From an uncultured bacterium (lineage in GTDB: Bacteria > Vulcanimicrobiota > Xenobia > Xenobiales > Xenobiaceae): DNA of 63,764 nt. Numbering within the stretch: the first letter of the stretch is position 1; each line of letters begins with the position of its first letter. The stretch covers positions 1-63,764 of the forward strand of contig CAKUBG010000014.1 in assembly GCA_934636825.1 (NCBI GenBank), given 5' to 3'. The notes under the pieces are model-generated. The model was not told where the DNA came from. It did no database searches and saw only the letters and a list, made by a program, of their open reading frames with translations. The translations under genes were made by a program, and so were the position numbers. Of this stretch, positions 39,790 to 48,544 are shown in pieces.

Positions 39790-39860
39790 AAAAAAAACGA
39801 TCGGCCTCAAACAAATTGTTGAGATATTTTATCTTAATTTTTCAGTTTGAGGCTCGTTTT
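39790..39860 (+). terminator. Terminator after S41 copy 2
   Basis: A long stem with GCCTCAAAC at the left and GTTTGAGGC at the right, separated by about 35 nt, is followed by TCGTTTTT. It fits a Rho-independent terminator though the loop is large. Confidence 0.6.
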
Positions 39861-39892
39861 TGGGCTATGTCTTGATACTTAGAGAAAAGACT

Positions 39893-41929
39893 ATGAGTAA
39901 CGAAACCGCTGAAGAAAAACGTCATAATGCAGAATTAAATGAGAATTTGCCAAACTCCAAGCAAGAGGAAGCAATTCTTGAAAAAGAAGATCAGAAACAG
40001 ACTACCGATCATCCTGCCTCTACTCACCGAGGCAAACTGAGAGCGACATTTGTTAATTTTCTTCTGAGCAGTATCATTCTAATTATGGTAGTGGCGTTTA
40101 CTTTTGTTTGCACTCATTACCCAAGGAACTCAAAAGCGGTTCCAATTGATCTGACCGCAGCCAAAATAGACTTCAGCAAACAAAGCAAAGGTGCTTCTAC
40201 CTCCAACTTTACAGTATCGAGCTCAGCTTTACGCTATTGTTTGGCTGCTATTCAAAAACAATATATCCGCGAAGTATCGACAGCCCAACTTGTCAATGGA
40301 GCTTTTGAAGGCATCAACTATTGCTTAGATAAATTCGGTCACCGCGATTTGGGCGTTGCTAAACTTGATGAAACAAAGATTGACAAAATGAGTGACAAAG
40401 AATTGCTCCAGTTACTCGACACAGAATTTGAACAAGCTTTAGACAGAATAGCGAATCTCCCCGACGATCAGCGTTATATTCACCGCCAGCAATTGGAAAA
40501 AGCCATTAAAACCAGATTAGCTGAACTTGACGCCAACGATAAAAAGGCCAAAGGGCTTAAAACCGACGTCCCTAACGACGACAAAGCGGAAAAAAGCGAT
40601 ACTGACAGCGGAAAATCTTTAGAAAAACAAGTACTTGAAGATCCACAAGCGGTCAGCCGTGATTCGGTAAATTCCGACAAAACCGAATTAGACGTCAATG
40701 ATTCTGACGTTATAAAAGATGCTGATGGTAATCCTGTTCGTCTTACAGACAGTTATTTGCTATACGGCGCTTTAAATGGCATGATTTGTGCAATCAACGA
40801 TCCCTTCAGTATGGCTTTGCCTCCAGAAGATGTCAAAGTATTACAAGAGCAACTCGGAGCCAGCGATTACGGCGGCGTGGGCATTTATCTGGAAGCGGAT
40901 TGGCAAAACAACCGTCAACTTACCGTTATTGAGCCTATAGAAGGTACACCGGCCGCCCTTAAAGATGTGCGTCCCGGCGATAAAATTATGGCTATCGACG
41001 GCAAAAAAACCAGCAGCTTGGATATGGACACAGCTGCCGCTATGATTAGAGGCAAGGTTGGCAGCGTAGTTGTTCTTAGTATGCAACGCGACGGCAAAAA
41101 TTTTGAAGTTGCTTTACAACGTACCAGTATTCACGTACCCAGCGTCAACAGTAAGATGTTGCCTAACAATATAGGTTACTTGCGAGTGCGCTTCTTTGGC
41201 TCCGACACAACCCAAGAGTTTGGCGTCGCTTTAAATGATTTGATTAAAGATGGAGCCCAAGCTATTGTAGTGGATTTGCGCAACAACGGCGGTGGCTACA
41301 TAGATGCGGCTATTGGCCTGTGCTCTGAATTTTTCCCCAACAAGAGTTTGGTTACTAGCGTAGTTAATCCGCGTTTAAATTACAGTGAGCCATACTTTTC
41401 CAACTCTAAAAACAGTACCCAGTTGCCTTTGGTAATATTAGCCAATCGTTTTTCGGCCAGCGCTTCGGAAATTACTTCCGGTGCCATGAAAGACTACCGG
41501 CGCGCTTTAATTGTAGGTGAAACTACTTATGGAAAAGGCAGCGTGCAAACTTTGCAACCTTTAAGCGACGGAGGGGCTTTAAAAGTCACTATCGCCCATT
41601 ACCTTACTCCCAAAGATAAAGATATTCATCTTAAAGGTATTACTCCAGATATTGAATTTGAATCCAGGCCCACCAACAAAATTGGTTCCGATAACGATTT
41701 GCAATTGAAATTAGCTATCCATGAAGCCAAGTTTATGCTTGATCACAAATTGTCGTCCGAACTTAGTGAAGCTGACATAAAAGCGGCCAAGCAAGATAGC
41801 GAAGCTTGGAAAAAAGATCCTGCTATTACCAAGCTTATAGCTGCCGATAAAGCCGAAGAAGCGAAATTGCGAGCTAAAATTGAGGAAGAAATAAAAAAAG
41901 ACAGCAAAATAACTCGTGATGTGCAGTAG
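39893..41929 (+). CDS. S41 family C-terminal processing peptidase, copy 3 (membrane anchored)
   Basis: About 678 aa. It differs from copies 1 and 2 by a charged cytoplasmic start of about 45 residues followed by one membrane helix (FVNFLLSSIILIMVVAFTFV) and no cleavage site, so it is a type II membrane protein. A Lys/Asp-rich linker precedes the PDZ (YGGVGIYLEADW, LKDVRPGDKIMAIDG). The catalytic Ser (FSASASEITSGAM) and Lys (TTYGKGSVQTL) are intact. The ATG at 39893 is preferred to a TTG inside the terminator. Confidence 0.92.
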   Translation: MSNETAEEKRHNAELNENLPNSKQEEAILEKEDQKQTTDHPASTHRGKLRATFVNFLLSSIILIMVVAFTFVCTHYPRNSKAVPIDLTAAKIDFSKQSKGASTSNFTVSSSALRYCLAAIQKQYIREVSTAQLVNGAFEGINYCLDKFGHRDLGVAKLDETKIDKMSDKELLQLLDTEFEQALDRIANLPDDQRYIHRQQLEKAIKTRLAELDANDKKAKGLKTDVPNDDKAEKSDTDSGKSLEKQVLEDPQAVSRDSVNSDKTELDVNDSDVIKDADGNPVRLTDSYLLYGALNGMICAINDPFSMALPPEDVKVLQEQLGASDYGGVGIYLEADWQNNRQLTVIEPIEGTPAALKDVRPGDKIMAIDGKKTSSLDMDTAAAMIRGKVGSVVVLSMQRDGKNFEVALQRTSIHVPSVNSKMLPNNIGYLRVRFFGSDTTQEFGVALNDLIKDGAQAIVVDLRNNGGGYIDAAIGLCSEFFPNKSLVTSVVNPRLNYSEPYFSNSKNSTQLPLVILANRFSASASEITSGAMKDYRRALIVGETTYGKGSVQTLQPLSDGGALKVTIAHYLTPKDKDIHLKGITPDIEFESRPTNKIGSDNDLQLKLAIHEAKFMLDHKLSSELSEADIKAAKQDSEAWKKDPAITKLIAADKAEEAKLRAKIEEEIKKDSKITRDVQ

Positions 41930-41976
41930 TCGGCGGCTCTGCCGATATTGCCAAACTTTGCTCTGAGAAAAAATTT

Positions 41977-44019
41977 ATGTCGAGAAATAAAAGGCGGGCT
42001 GACGCAACTGGAGACGCTTTATTAGCTATTTCTTCTGTAAAAAAGCACCAGGAAGAGCCTACTAAATCAGAGGCTCTTCCTAAGTTGCCGCGTCCGCAAA
42101 ATGTCATTACAGAAGAAGAACGTCCGGACAGTATTGAAAATATTCATCCTTTTTTGAAGGAAAAATTGGAGACTCTTCCTTCCTGTCCTGGTGTTTATCT
42201 TATGCGAGATGAGCGCCACCGCGTAATTTATGTTGGCAAATCGGCTTGTTTAAAAAACCGAGTCCGCTCCTATTTCCACTCTAAAAATTTGACGGAAAAA
42301 ACTCGCTGGATGGTGAGTTTGGTGCGCAATTTTGATATTATGACCGTCAATACGGAAATGGAAGCTCTCATTTTGGAAAACGTGCTTATAAAAAAGCACC
42401 GGCCCTACTTCAATATTCTCTTCCGCGACGACAAAAGTTATCCGTATTTGGAGCTAACTACTTTTGAAAAGTATCCCCGCTTGCGTGTGGTGCGCAGTAA
42501 TGGTAAATTGCGCGGTACTTGCTTTGGCCCTTATGCCGGCGAAGCTATGTCAGTTAAGCGCACTAAAAGTACCGTACAAAAACTCTTCAAATTGCGTCCT
42601 TGTAGAGAAAAGCTTGACAAAAAACGTGAGCGCCCTTGCCTTTATTATCATATAAATCTATGTACTGCTCCTTGCACCGCACAAGTAAGCGTTGAAGAGT
42701 ATAATGCTCAAGTGGAAAAGGCGGCCAAATTTTTAAATGGCCATACAGGCAAACTGGCCGCTCAATTGCGCCAGGAAATTGCCGAGCAAGCGTCTTTGTT
42801 AAACTACGAAGAGTGTGCTAAATTGCGTGACACTTTACAAAGTTTAGAAATTCTCACCCAAAAGCAACAAATTCTTTTGCAAAGCGATTTAGATGAAGAT
42901 TATATAAGTTTAGCTTATGATCAAAATCGCTCTATGGGAGCGGCAGTTGTACGTCAAGTCCGAGAAGGCAAATTGCAAGGGCAACAAAATTTTATTTTGG
43001 AAGTACGTTTAGACAATCAATATAGCGCCGATCTAGCCGATTTTATTCAGCGCTATTACAGCGAAAATGGCCACCCGCCAGCTCTTATAGCTGTAGAAAC
43101 TGAACCTGAAAATATAGAATTGCTCCAAACTTGGCTCAGCGACTTGGCTGGACGCAAGGTAAAATTTGAACAGCCTCAACGCGGCGAAAAAAAGCGAATC
43201 TTGGCCAATACCCAAGAAAATGCTAGGCGTTTTCTCGATGACGAATTACACGCACCTTCACAGCGTGAACTGCGTCAAGAAGCTTTATTAGAATTGAAAG
43301 ACGCTTTAGGTTTGCATAACACGCCTTGGCGCATGGAATGTTACGATATTTCCAACATTCAAGGCAAATTTTCGGTCGGCTCTATGGTTGTCTTCGAGCA
43401 CGGATTGCCTCACCGCTCCCATTATCGCAAATTTAAGATAAAAGGTATGGATGAACCTAACGACTTTGCCATGATGAGCCAAGTTCTGGAACGTCGACTT
43501 AGCCATCTTTGCCGAGAGAAACAGCCTTCACCAGAAAATGATGGCGATAATTTGCCAAAGGAAGACGTAAGCTTAGACTCAATTCCGGATCTAATCATTG
43601 TGGACGGAGGCTTAGGCCAATTGGGCGTAGCACAAGCTATTTTAGAAAAACTCGGCTTAAGCGAAACTATAGCTTTGGCCGGCTTAGCCAAACGCCAAGA
43701 AGAACTTTTTATACCGGGACGTAAAACTTCTGTTTTGTTGCCACTCAATTCCAAAGCCTATAATATGGTAACTCACTTGCGTAACGAAGCTCACCGCTTT
43801 GCTATTACTTTCCATCGCAATTTGCGCGGTAAAGGCATGCTCCATTCGGTACTAGCAGATATTCCCGGCCTAGGCCCCAAATATATAAAACTATTGCGCA
43901 CTCACTTTACCGATTTGGCAGCTTTAAAACTTGCTACTGCCGAAGAATTGCAGCGTTTGCCTGGCATTGGCAAAAAAATGGCCGAAAAGATTATCCAAGC
44001 TTTAAAAGAAAATGATTAA
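41977..44019 (+). CDS. uvrC: Excinuclease ABC subunit C
   Basis: 680 aa, nucleotide-excision endonuclease. GIY-YIG domain (SCPGVYLMRDERHRVIYVGK near 67-86), Cys cluster region (CTAPCTAQV), UVR motif, RNase H-like UvrC domain (IIVDGGLGQLGVAQ) and a C-terminal double HhH (LQRLPGIGKKMAEKI). About 60 extra residues at the N-terminus. Convergent with the DUF4417 gene. Confidence 0.96.
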   Translation: MSRNKRRADATGDALLAISSVKKHQEEPTKSEALPKLPRPQNVITEEERPDSIENIHPFLKEKLETLPSCPGVYLMRDERHRVIYVGKSACLKNRVRSYFHSKNLTEKTRWMVSLVRNFDIMTVNTEMEALILENVLIKKHRPYFNILFRDDKSYPYLELTTFEKYPRLRVVRSNGKLRGTCFGPYAGEAMSVKRTKSTVQKLFKLRPCREKLDKKRERPCLYYHINLCTAPCTAQVSVEEYNAQVEKAAKFLNGHTGKLAAQLRQEIAEQASLLNYEECAKLRDTLQSLEILTQKQQILLQSDLDEDYISLAYDQNRSMGAAVVRQVREGKLQGQQNFILEVRLDNQYSADLADFIQRYYSENGHPPALIAVETEPENIELLQTWLSDLAGRKVKFEQPQRGEKKRILANTQENARRFLDDELHAPSQRELRQEALLELKDALGLHNTPWRMECYDISNIQGKFSVGSMVVFEHGLPHRSHYRKFKIKGMDEPNDFAMMSQVLERRLSHLCREKQPSPENDGDNLPKEDVSLDSIPDLIIVDGGLGQLGVAQAILEKLGLSETIALAGLAKRQEELFIPGRKTSVLLPLNSKAYNMVTHLRNEAHRFAITFHRNLRGKGMLHSVLADIPGLGPKYIKLLRTHFTDLAALKLATAEELQRLPGIGKKMAEKIIQALKEND

Positions 44020-44029
44020 TAGAAAAAGG

Positions 44030-44737
44030 CTAAAAATCGAAATATTGTTGATCAGCAATAATGCGGCGCACGTAGCTGCCTTTTTTATCACTAATCCAAT
44101 CATTAAAGCGGTGAAAATCGGTATAGTCTAAATAGTCGGCAAAGACATCTTTAGGCATAGCGCCATAGACAACAACTACACGCGGAGCAAGCTCGATAAG
44201 CATAGCTTCCAAGCCTTTTTGGAAGCGACGCTTATTTTCTTTGCCTCTAATACAACCGTAAGTACCGATAGAAACTATGCTATTTTTTTCTACTCCCAAA
44301 AAAGCGAATTTCTCGCACTGAGGAGAGTAGCTGCGCTCGTCACCCCAACGAATATTGGGAATAACATAAAGTCCTTGAGATTGAAAGAAAGCTCCTACTG
44401 CCCTATTTAAGTAGGTATTGGCCATTTGTACAACCAAAGGCATATCTGTATAAAGAGAGCAATCAGGAGAAATAACTCCTTTAAAACGGCGCAACTCATC
44501 CAAGAATTTATTAGTCGAGCTCATAACGCTGGCGAATTTTTCGTCGTATTCATAAAAATGGACAAATTCGCTATAAGTAGTGGTGGATCGTCTCTGAGAA
44601 AAAGGAATTAAAGCCTCGGGAATTATGATACTTTCGGGCTTAGCAATACAAGGCATCTCAATTTTACCCTCAAAGAATGCCTTTTCTATTAAATAAGAGC
44701 TAAAAGCGTCATCCACCACACTTTTTTTCATACGCAA
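44030..44737 (-). CDS. DUF4417 domain protein
   Basis: 235 aa. The VIPNIRWGDERSY, SIVSIGTYGCIRGKENKRRF and RVVVVYGAMP motifs match DUF4417, a family often met in phage and plasmid contexts. The function is unknown. No membrane segment. Lone minus-strand gene; the gap 44738-45073 upstream is AT-rich and carries the promoter of the next plus-strand gene. Confidence 0.8.
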   Translation of the reverse strand: MRMKKSVVDDAFSSYLIEKAFFEGKIEMPCIAKPESIIIPEALIPFSQRRSTTTYSEFVHFYEYDEKFASVMSSTNKFLDELRRFKGVISPDCSLYTDMPLVVQMANTYLNRAVGAFFQSQGLYVIPNIRWGDERSYSPQCEKFAFLGVEKNSIVSIGTYGCIRGKENKRRFQKGLEAMLIELAPRVVVVYGAMPKDVFADYLDYTDFHRFNDWISDKKGSYVRRIIADQQYFDF

Positions 44738-45073
44738 CTAATCCTTCACTCTCAAAAGGATATTTCCTGCTTTTTACTTTAACGAACTTTATAAATTTGT
44801 CAATATATCCGATTAGTTGGCTATACATTATGCATATATTGGGGCTAAAGCTCACTTTACCACTACTAACATTCTCCTCTTTATGTATTAAAAACACACA
44901 CAAATTGTTGACACATGCTTTCTCTTTGCAATATGTATATACAAATAGGAGTTGCTCATCTGATATACAGTTCAATTTAAGTATATTTGTATACAAAAGC
45001 TGTTTATTTTTAGCTTGTATTGTTTATGCTCTTGTGCTAATTTTTAGGCGAAAATTTGAGGATATTTTTTATT
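44738..45073. promoter_or_regulatory. Divergent promoter region
   Basis: 336 AT-rich bases. On the plus strand TTGACA (44908-44913) and TATGTA (44932-44937) with an 18-nt spacer make a fair promoter for the YoaK-like gene. No gene-like reading frame is convincing in the rest. Confidence 0.5.
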
Positions 45074-45907
45074 ATGAGCACACCGGCAGTTATCAACAAT
45101 AATAATGAGCATATTGCGGCTGCTTGCATTTTGAGCTTAGCAGGCGGTTTTTTGGATATTTACAGTTATTTATTTCGCGGAGAAGTTTTTGCTAACGCTG
45201 TAACTGGAAATATAGTTTTTTGTGGTTTGCATATTGCCAACGGAGAGTGGGATGCTTGCTTAAAATATATGGTAGCCATCGTAGCTTATGCTTGCGGAGT
45301 TTTAGTGTCTGAATTTTTGCACCATAAAATTTCTGCAGTTCATAAAATAGGCTGGCATCAAAGTGTGCTTTTTTTGGAAATTTGTTGTTTATCCTCAATT
45401 ATATTTATTCCCAAAGGCCATTTAGATTATCTTGTCAATGCCCTTATTGCCTTTGTTTGTGCTATGCAAGTAGAAACTTTCCGTCGTGTGCACGGACTGC
45501 CTTTTGCTTCAACTATGTGTACTGGCAATTTACGCAGCAGCGCTGAAGCTTTGTTTAAGTATATAGTGCACCATGATAAAAAAGAGCTCAACAAAGTATT
45601 ACATTATTATGCTGTTATCGGATGCTTTATTACTGGAGCTATCGGAGCCACTATTCTTTTGAAAAGATATGGAGAAGCGGTCTTTTTCTTAGCTCCAGCT
45701 GCTTTGACCATTGTCTTTTTTATGGTGACAACCAAAAGGCAATTGGGAACGATTCGTCACTATATACGCGGACGTTTGAAAGAAAAAGAGTCCAATACTT
45801 TTCTATTCCAACTATTAGCTAAGCTCTTCCCTACTCAACAACTTCAACAAAGTAGCGAAATTAAGGAAGAAATTTCCGATCTTGCTGCCAACAACAAAAT
45901 CAGTTAA
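45074..45907 (+). CDS. YoaK-family (DUF1275) membrane protein
   Basis: 277 aa with about six hydrophobic segments. The family start AGGFLDIYSYLFRGEVFANA, followed by VTGNIVF, and the MQVETFRR and CTGNLRS motifs identify DUF1275/YoaK. Function unknown; probably an inner-membrane transporter-like protein. The ATG at 45074 (GAGG upstream) is preferred to a TTG at 45056. Its end overlaps the convergent SGNH gene by 8 bp. Confidence 0.87.
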   Translation: MSTPAVINNNNEHIAAACILSLAGGFLDIYSYLFRGEVFANAVTGNIVFCGLHIANGEWDACLKYMVAIVAYACGVLVSEFLHHKISAVHKIGWHQSVLFLEICCLSSIIFIPKGHLDYLVNALIAFVCAMQVETFRRVHGLPFASTMCTGNLRSSAEALFKYIVHHDKKELNKVLHYYAVIGCFITGAIGATILLKRYGEAVFFLAPAALTIVFFMVTTKRQLGTIRHYIRGRLKEKESNTFLFQLLAKLFPTQQLQQSSEIKEEISDLAANNKIS

Positions 45908-46952
45908 TTCTGTTTGGCTCTACTTGCAAAATATTTTTATCGTACCATTGAGAAAATTGTTCTGCCCAATAGGCATGAACTTTACCATTAGGATGGTTGG
46001 TGCCGATATTTTTCACCCTATATTCTACATTCATAGAGCGTGGATGATCTATATTTATATACTCAATACTTTTATCAAGTTTGACATCTTTGAGAGCTCC
46101 ATCTTGCATATCGCTGGTGCTGGCAACTAAAAAACGGACATTCTTCTTGGCGCAAGCTTCTTGCATTAGCTCAATTAGCTTTTGCATAGCTTCCAAGCGC
46201 TTTTGCCAATGTTCGGCACTAATCGTTCTTTGATCAGGCAATATGGCCAGATCGTAAGTCATACCAAAGTAAACTCTATGGAGCCAATCTAAAGTAAGAA
46301 AATGATTTTGTCCCGGCCAAAGCAAAGTTGAATTATCAAAAATTTTATAACTGCCATCGGGATAAAATTTTATCCTCGGAGCTATACAATATGTTCTATT
46401 GATGTGTAAATCGCCTACTACTCTTTTTTCCACATTGCGAGCAAATTGTGGCCTGGTAGCGCAATAAACTATAAGATCGTACTTATTTTCTTTCAAAACG
46501 TCTTGCATAACTATTAAACTTTGCAAAGTACCATAACCACTCACTCCATAATTATCAAAAACTTCGTCGGGATATTGGTCGTTAAGCTTATAGACCATCG
46601 TCTCTTTATCATTTACACCTTCACCAAAAGTGTAAGAACAACCAAAGAAGGCCGTATAATGCCGACCTTTTTTAGTTAAATCGGAGCGAGAGACGCGCAA
46701 ACCATCCTGGCCTATATTGATTATAACGTTGTAATCTTCTCCAGAATGGAAACGCGAATTTTTTTCGTATCCCCAACCGCAACGTTTAACTGCCCCTAAT
46801 AAATTGCTAGGTATCCAATCTTCCAGAAAGTGCTTCCTATTTTGCTGCCATTCTAAAGTTACGCCTTTATGAGCTAAATAAAGTTCTGAGCAAAGAAATA
46901 AAGCTAAGCCCAAAATAAACATTTGTCCAAGCACATAAAATATTTTTTTCAC
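45900..46952 (-). CDS. SGNH/GDSL-hydrolase-like membrane-anchored protein
   Basis: 350 aa with an N-terminal signal-anchor. The nucleophile block reads FFGCSYTFGEGV (S106; Cys replaces the usual Asp of GDS), the Asn-block NYGVSGYGTLQS follows, and H320 lies in GTNHPNGKVH. This resembles esterases that modify wall or surface glycans. The catalytic Asp is not obvious. Lone minus-strand gene. Confidence 0.68.
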   Translation of the reverse strand: MKKIFYVLGQMFILGLALFLCSELYLAHKGVTLEWQQNRKHFLEDWIPSNLLGAVKRCGWGYEKNSRFHSGEDYNVIINIGQDGLRVSRSDLTKKGRHYTAFFGCSYTFGEGVNDKETMVYKLNDQYPDEVFDNYGVSGYGTLQSLIVMQDVLKENKYDLIVYCATRPQFARNVEKRVVGDLHINRTYCIAPRIKFYPDGSYKIFDNSTLLWPGQNHFLTLDWLHRVYFGMTYDLAILPDQRTISAEHWQKRLEAMQKLIELMQEACAKKNVRFLVASTSDMQDGALKDVKLDKSIEYINIDHPRSMNVEYRVKNIGTNHPNGKVHAYWAEQFSQWYDKNILQVEPNRIN

Positions 46953-47192
46953 GGCGCAAACCTACACTTTTCATGTCAAAACAATAAGCTGTTTTTCCCA
47001 CAATTTAGGGGTTTATTCGCCTTCGCTTAATAAATGCGCAAATCATTCTCAAAAAAATTAAATTAAGTTGAAAATAAATATTTTTTCTTTATCTTTGCAT
47101 TTTGAACAAAACTTCCACTCATTAAAAAAGGTATATATTAAAGGCCGCCAAAAAAAGCCGCGATTTTTGCTTGTATACTTGTGAGGTTTATT

Positions 47193-47765
47193 GTGAAAAG
47201 ATTAACTAGAGACGAAGCATGGAATTTGTTGACAGAATATAATCAAAAGCCGGAACTACTTAAACACGCTTTAGCTGTCGAAGCTGTCATGCGCCATTTC
47301 GCTCGTTTAAATAATGAGGACGAAGACCTTTGGGGCGTAGTAGGTTTGTTGCACGACTTGGACTATGAGCAATATCCTGACGAACATTGCCAAAAAGTAG
47401 CGGAAATTATGCGCCAACATGGCGTCGACGAATTTTATATTCACGCTGTACAGAGTCACGGCTACGGAATTTGTGTAGATGTGGAGCCGCAAAGCTTGAT
47501 GGAAAAAACGCTCTACACTATCGACGAATTGACCGGCTTAATAGGCGCTGCTTGCTTGGTTCATCCTTCCAAAAGCGTTTTGGATTTGGAAGTTAAATCA
47601 GCTAAGAAAAAATTTAAAGATAAGCGCTTTGCGGCCAACGTAGATCGCGCTCTAATTTTGCATGGTTGCGAGATCTTGGGCAAAACCTTAGATGAAGTTA
47701 TCAAAGAAACTATCGACGGTATGAGAGAAAACGCCGAAGCTATCGGCTTAAAAGGCAACATTTAA
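47193..47765 (+). CDS. HD-domain (HDIG-type) metal-dependent hydrolase
   Basis: About 190 aa. The HD core is visible: KHALAVEAVM, LLHDLDYEQYP, HAVQSHGYG. It matches the HDIG family of small stand-alone phosphohydrolases. I chose the GTG at 47193 with GAGG six bases upstream; an in-frame GTG lies at 47181. Function unknown. Convergent with the TOPRIM gene. Confidence 0.82.
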   Translation: MKRLTRDEAWNLLTEYNQKPELLKHALAVEAVMRHFARLNNEDEDLWGVVGLLHDLDYEQYPDEHCQKVAEIMRQHGVDEFYIHAVQSHGYGICVDVEPQSLMEKTLYTIDELTGLIGAACLVHPSKSVLDLEVKSAKKKFKDKRFAANVDRALILHGCEILGKTLDEVIKETIDGMRENAEAIGLKGNI

Positions 47766-47773
47766 CCCTTAGT

Positions 47774-47827
47774 AGGCGCAGTTTTTCGTTAATATCAGCT
47801 ACACAGCCAAAATGTAAAACTGCGCCT
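47774..47827. terminator. Bidirectional inverted repeat between HD and TOPRIM genes
   Basis: A perfect 12-bp repeat (AGGCGCAGTTTT at 47774-47785, complement at 47816-47827) with a 30-nt loop lies between convergent genes. It probably ends both transcripts. Confidence 0.6.
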
Positions 47828-47851
47828 AATTTGTCATTATGGATAGTGTAT

Positions 47852-48544
47852 TCAGTTAGCTGGAAAGCACAGTCCCACATTTGTATGTCGTTGTAACGAT
47901 TCAATCCCAGACTTTATAAACTCCCATGATTCTTTGTAGCCAGCTACAACTGAGAAATCAGAATCTAGCATAAAACGCCTAAATTTTCCTACATTGGTTC
48001 GGTAATATGCAGCGAATTCATGTGCGATATTCTCTTTTTCAATGTCAGAAATGTTGAGTTTATTGTGTAACACATGATCGAGATTACATGACATATAAAA
48101 AACACGGTAAGAGATATTCCATAATTTCGAACATAAACACAGTTTATTTAAATTGTTACGCTTTTGTTCATTGCGAGACAGAATGTTTGAAACAGAAGAT
48201 GTTAGTATATTTGATGTAGAGTAAATAGTTTTCGTAATTTTGGAGTTTTCAACTACACACTCATCAGGGACATAAGCTCCATCCATATCAACAATGTGGA
48301 TTATTTCTTGAAAATCCTGATTTGTAAAATGATTTGCTTTTGCATATTTACGCACTTCATTACCAAGTTTTGCTAAAATATTTTCTGGCTTAATACCCCT
48401 ATCAGTGGTGATGTCTTTATGCATAATGTGAACATACACGCTGTTATTATCGAAAATTTTACAAAAAAGCGTTCCTAACGCCTCATCATCAGACGGTCCT
48501 TCAACAATTATAAAAACAACCTTTTTACGCGCCAATTGAATCAC
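47852..48544 (-). CDS. TOPRIM-like partner of an AAA ATPase, candidate defence effector
   Basis: 230 aa. The start VVFIIVEGPSDDEAL carries the TOPRIM glutamate (E15), and IIHIVDMDGAY has a D86-x-D88 pair that fits the TOPRIM DxD motif. The C-terminal half is helical, with a Cys-rich CLCSKLW stretch. Small TOPRIM/RloB-type proteins coupled to AAA ATPases act as nuclease effectors in known two-gene systems (AbiL, PARIS). Here the two genes overlap by 20 bp. The family identity and the activity are inference. The start could be the GTG at 48544 or a TTG at 48535. Confidence 0.62.
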   Translation of the reverse strand: MIQLARKKVVFIIVEGPSDDEALGTLFCKIFDNNSVYVHIMHKDITTDRGIKPENILAKLGNEVRKYAKANHFTNQDFQEIIHIVDMDGAYVPDECVVENSKITKTIYSTSNILTSSVSNILSRNEQKRNNLNKLCLCSKLWNISYRVFYMSCNLDHVLHNKLNISDIEKENIAHEFAAYYRTNVGKFRRFMLDSDFSVVAGYKESWEFIKSGIESLQRHTNVGLCFPAN

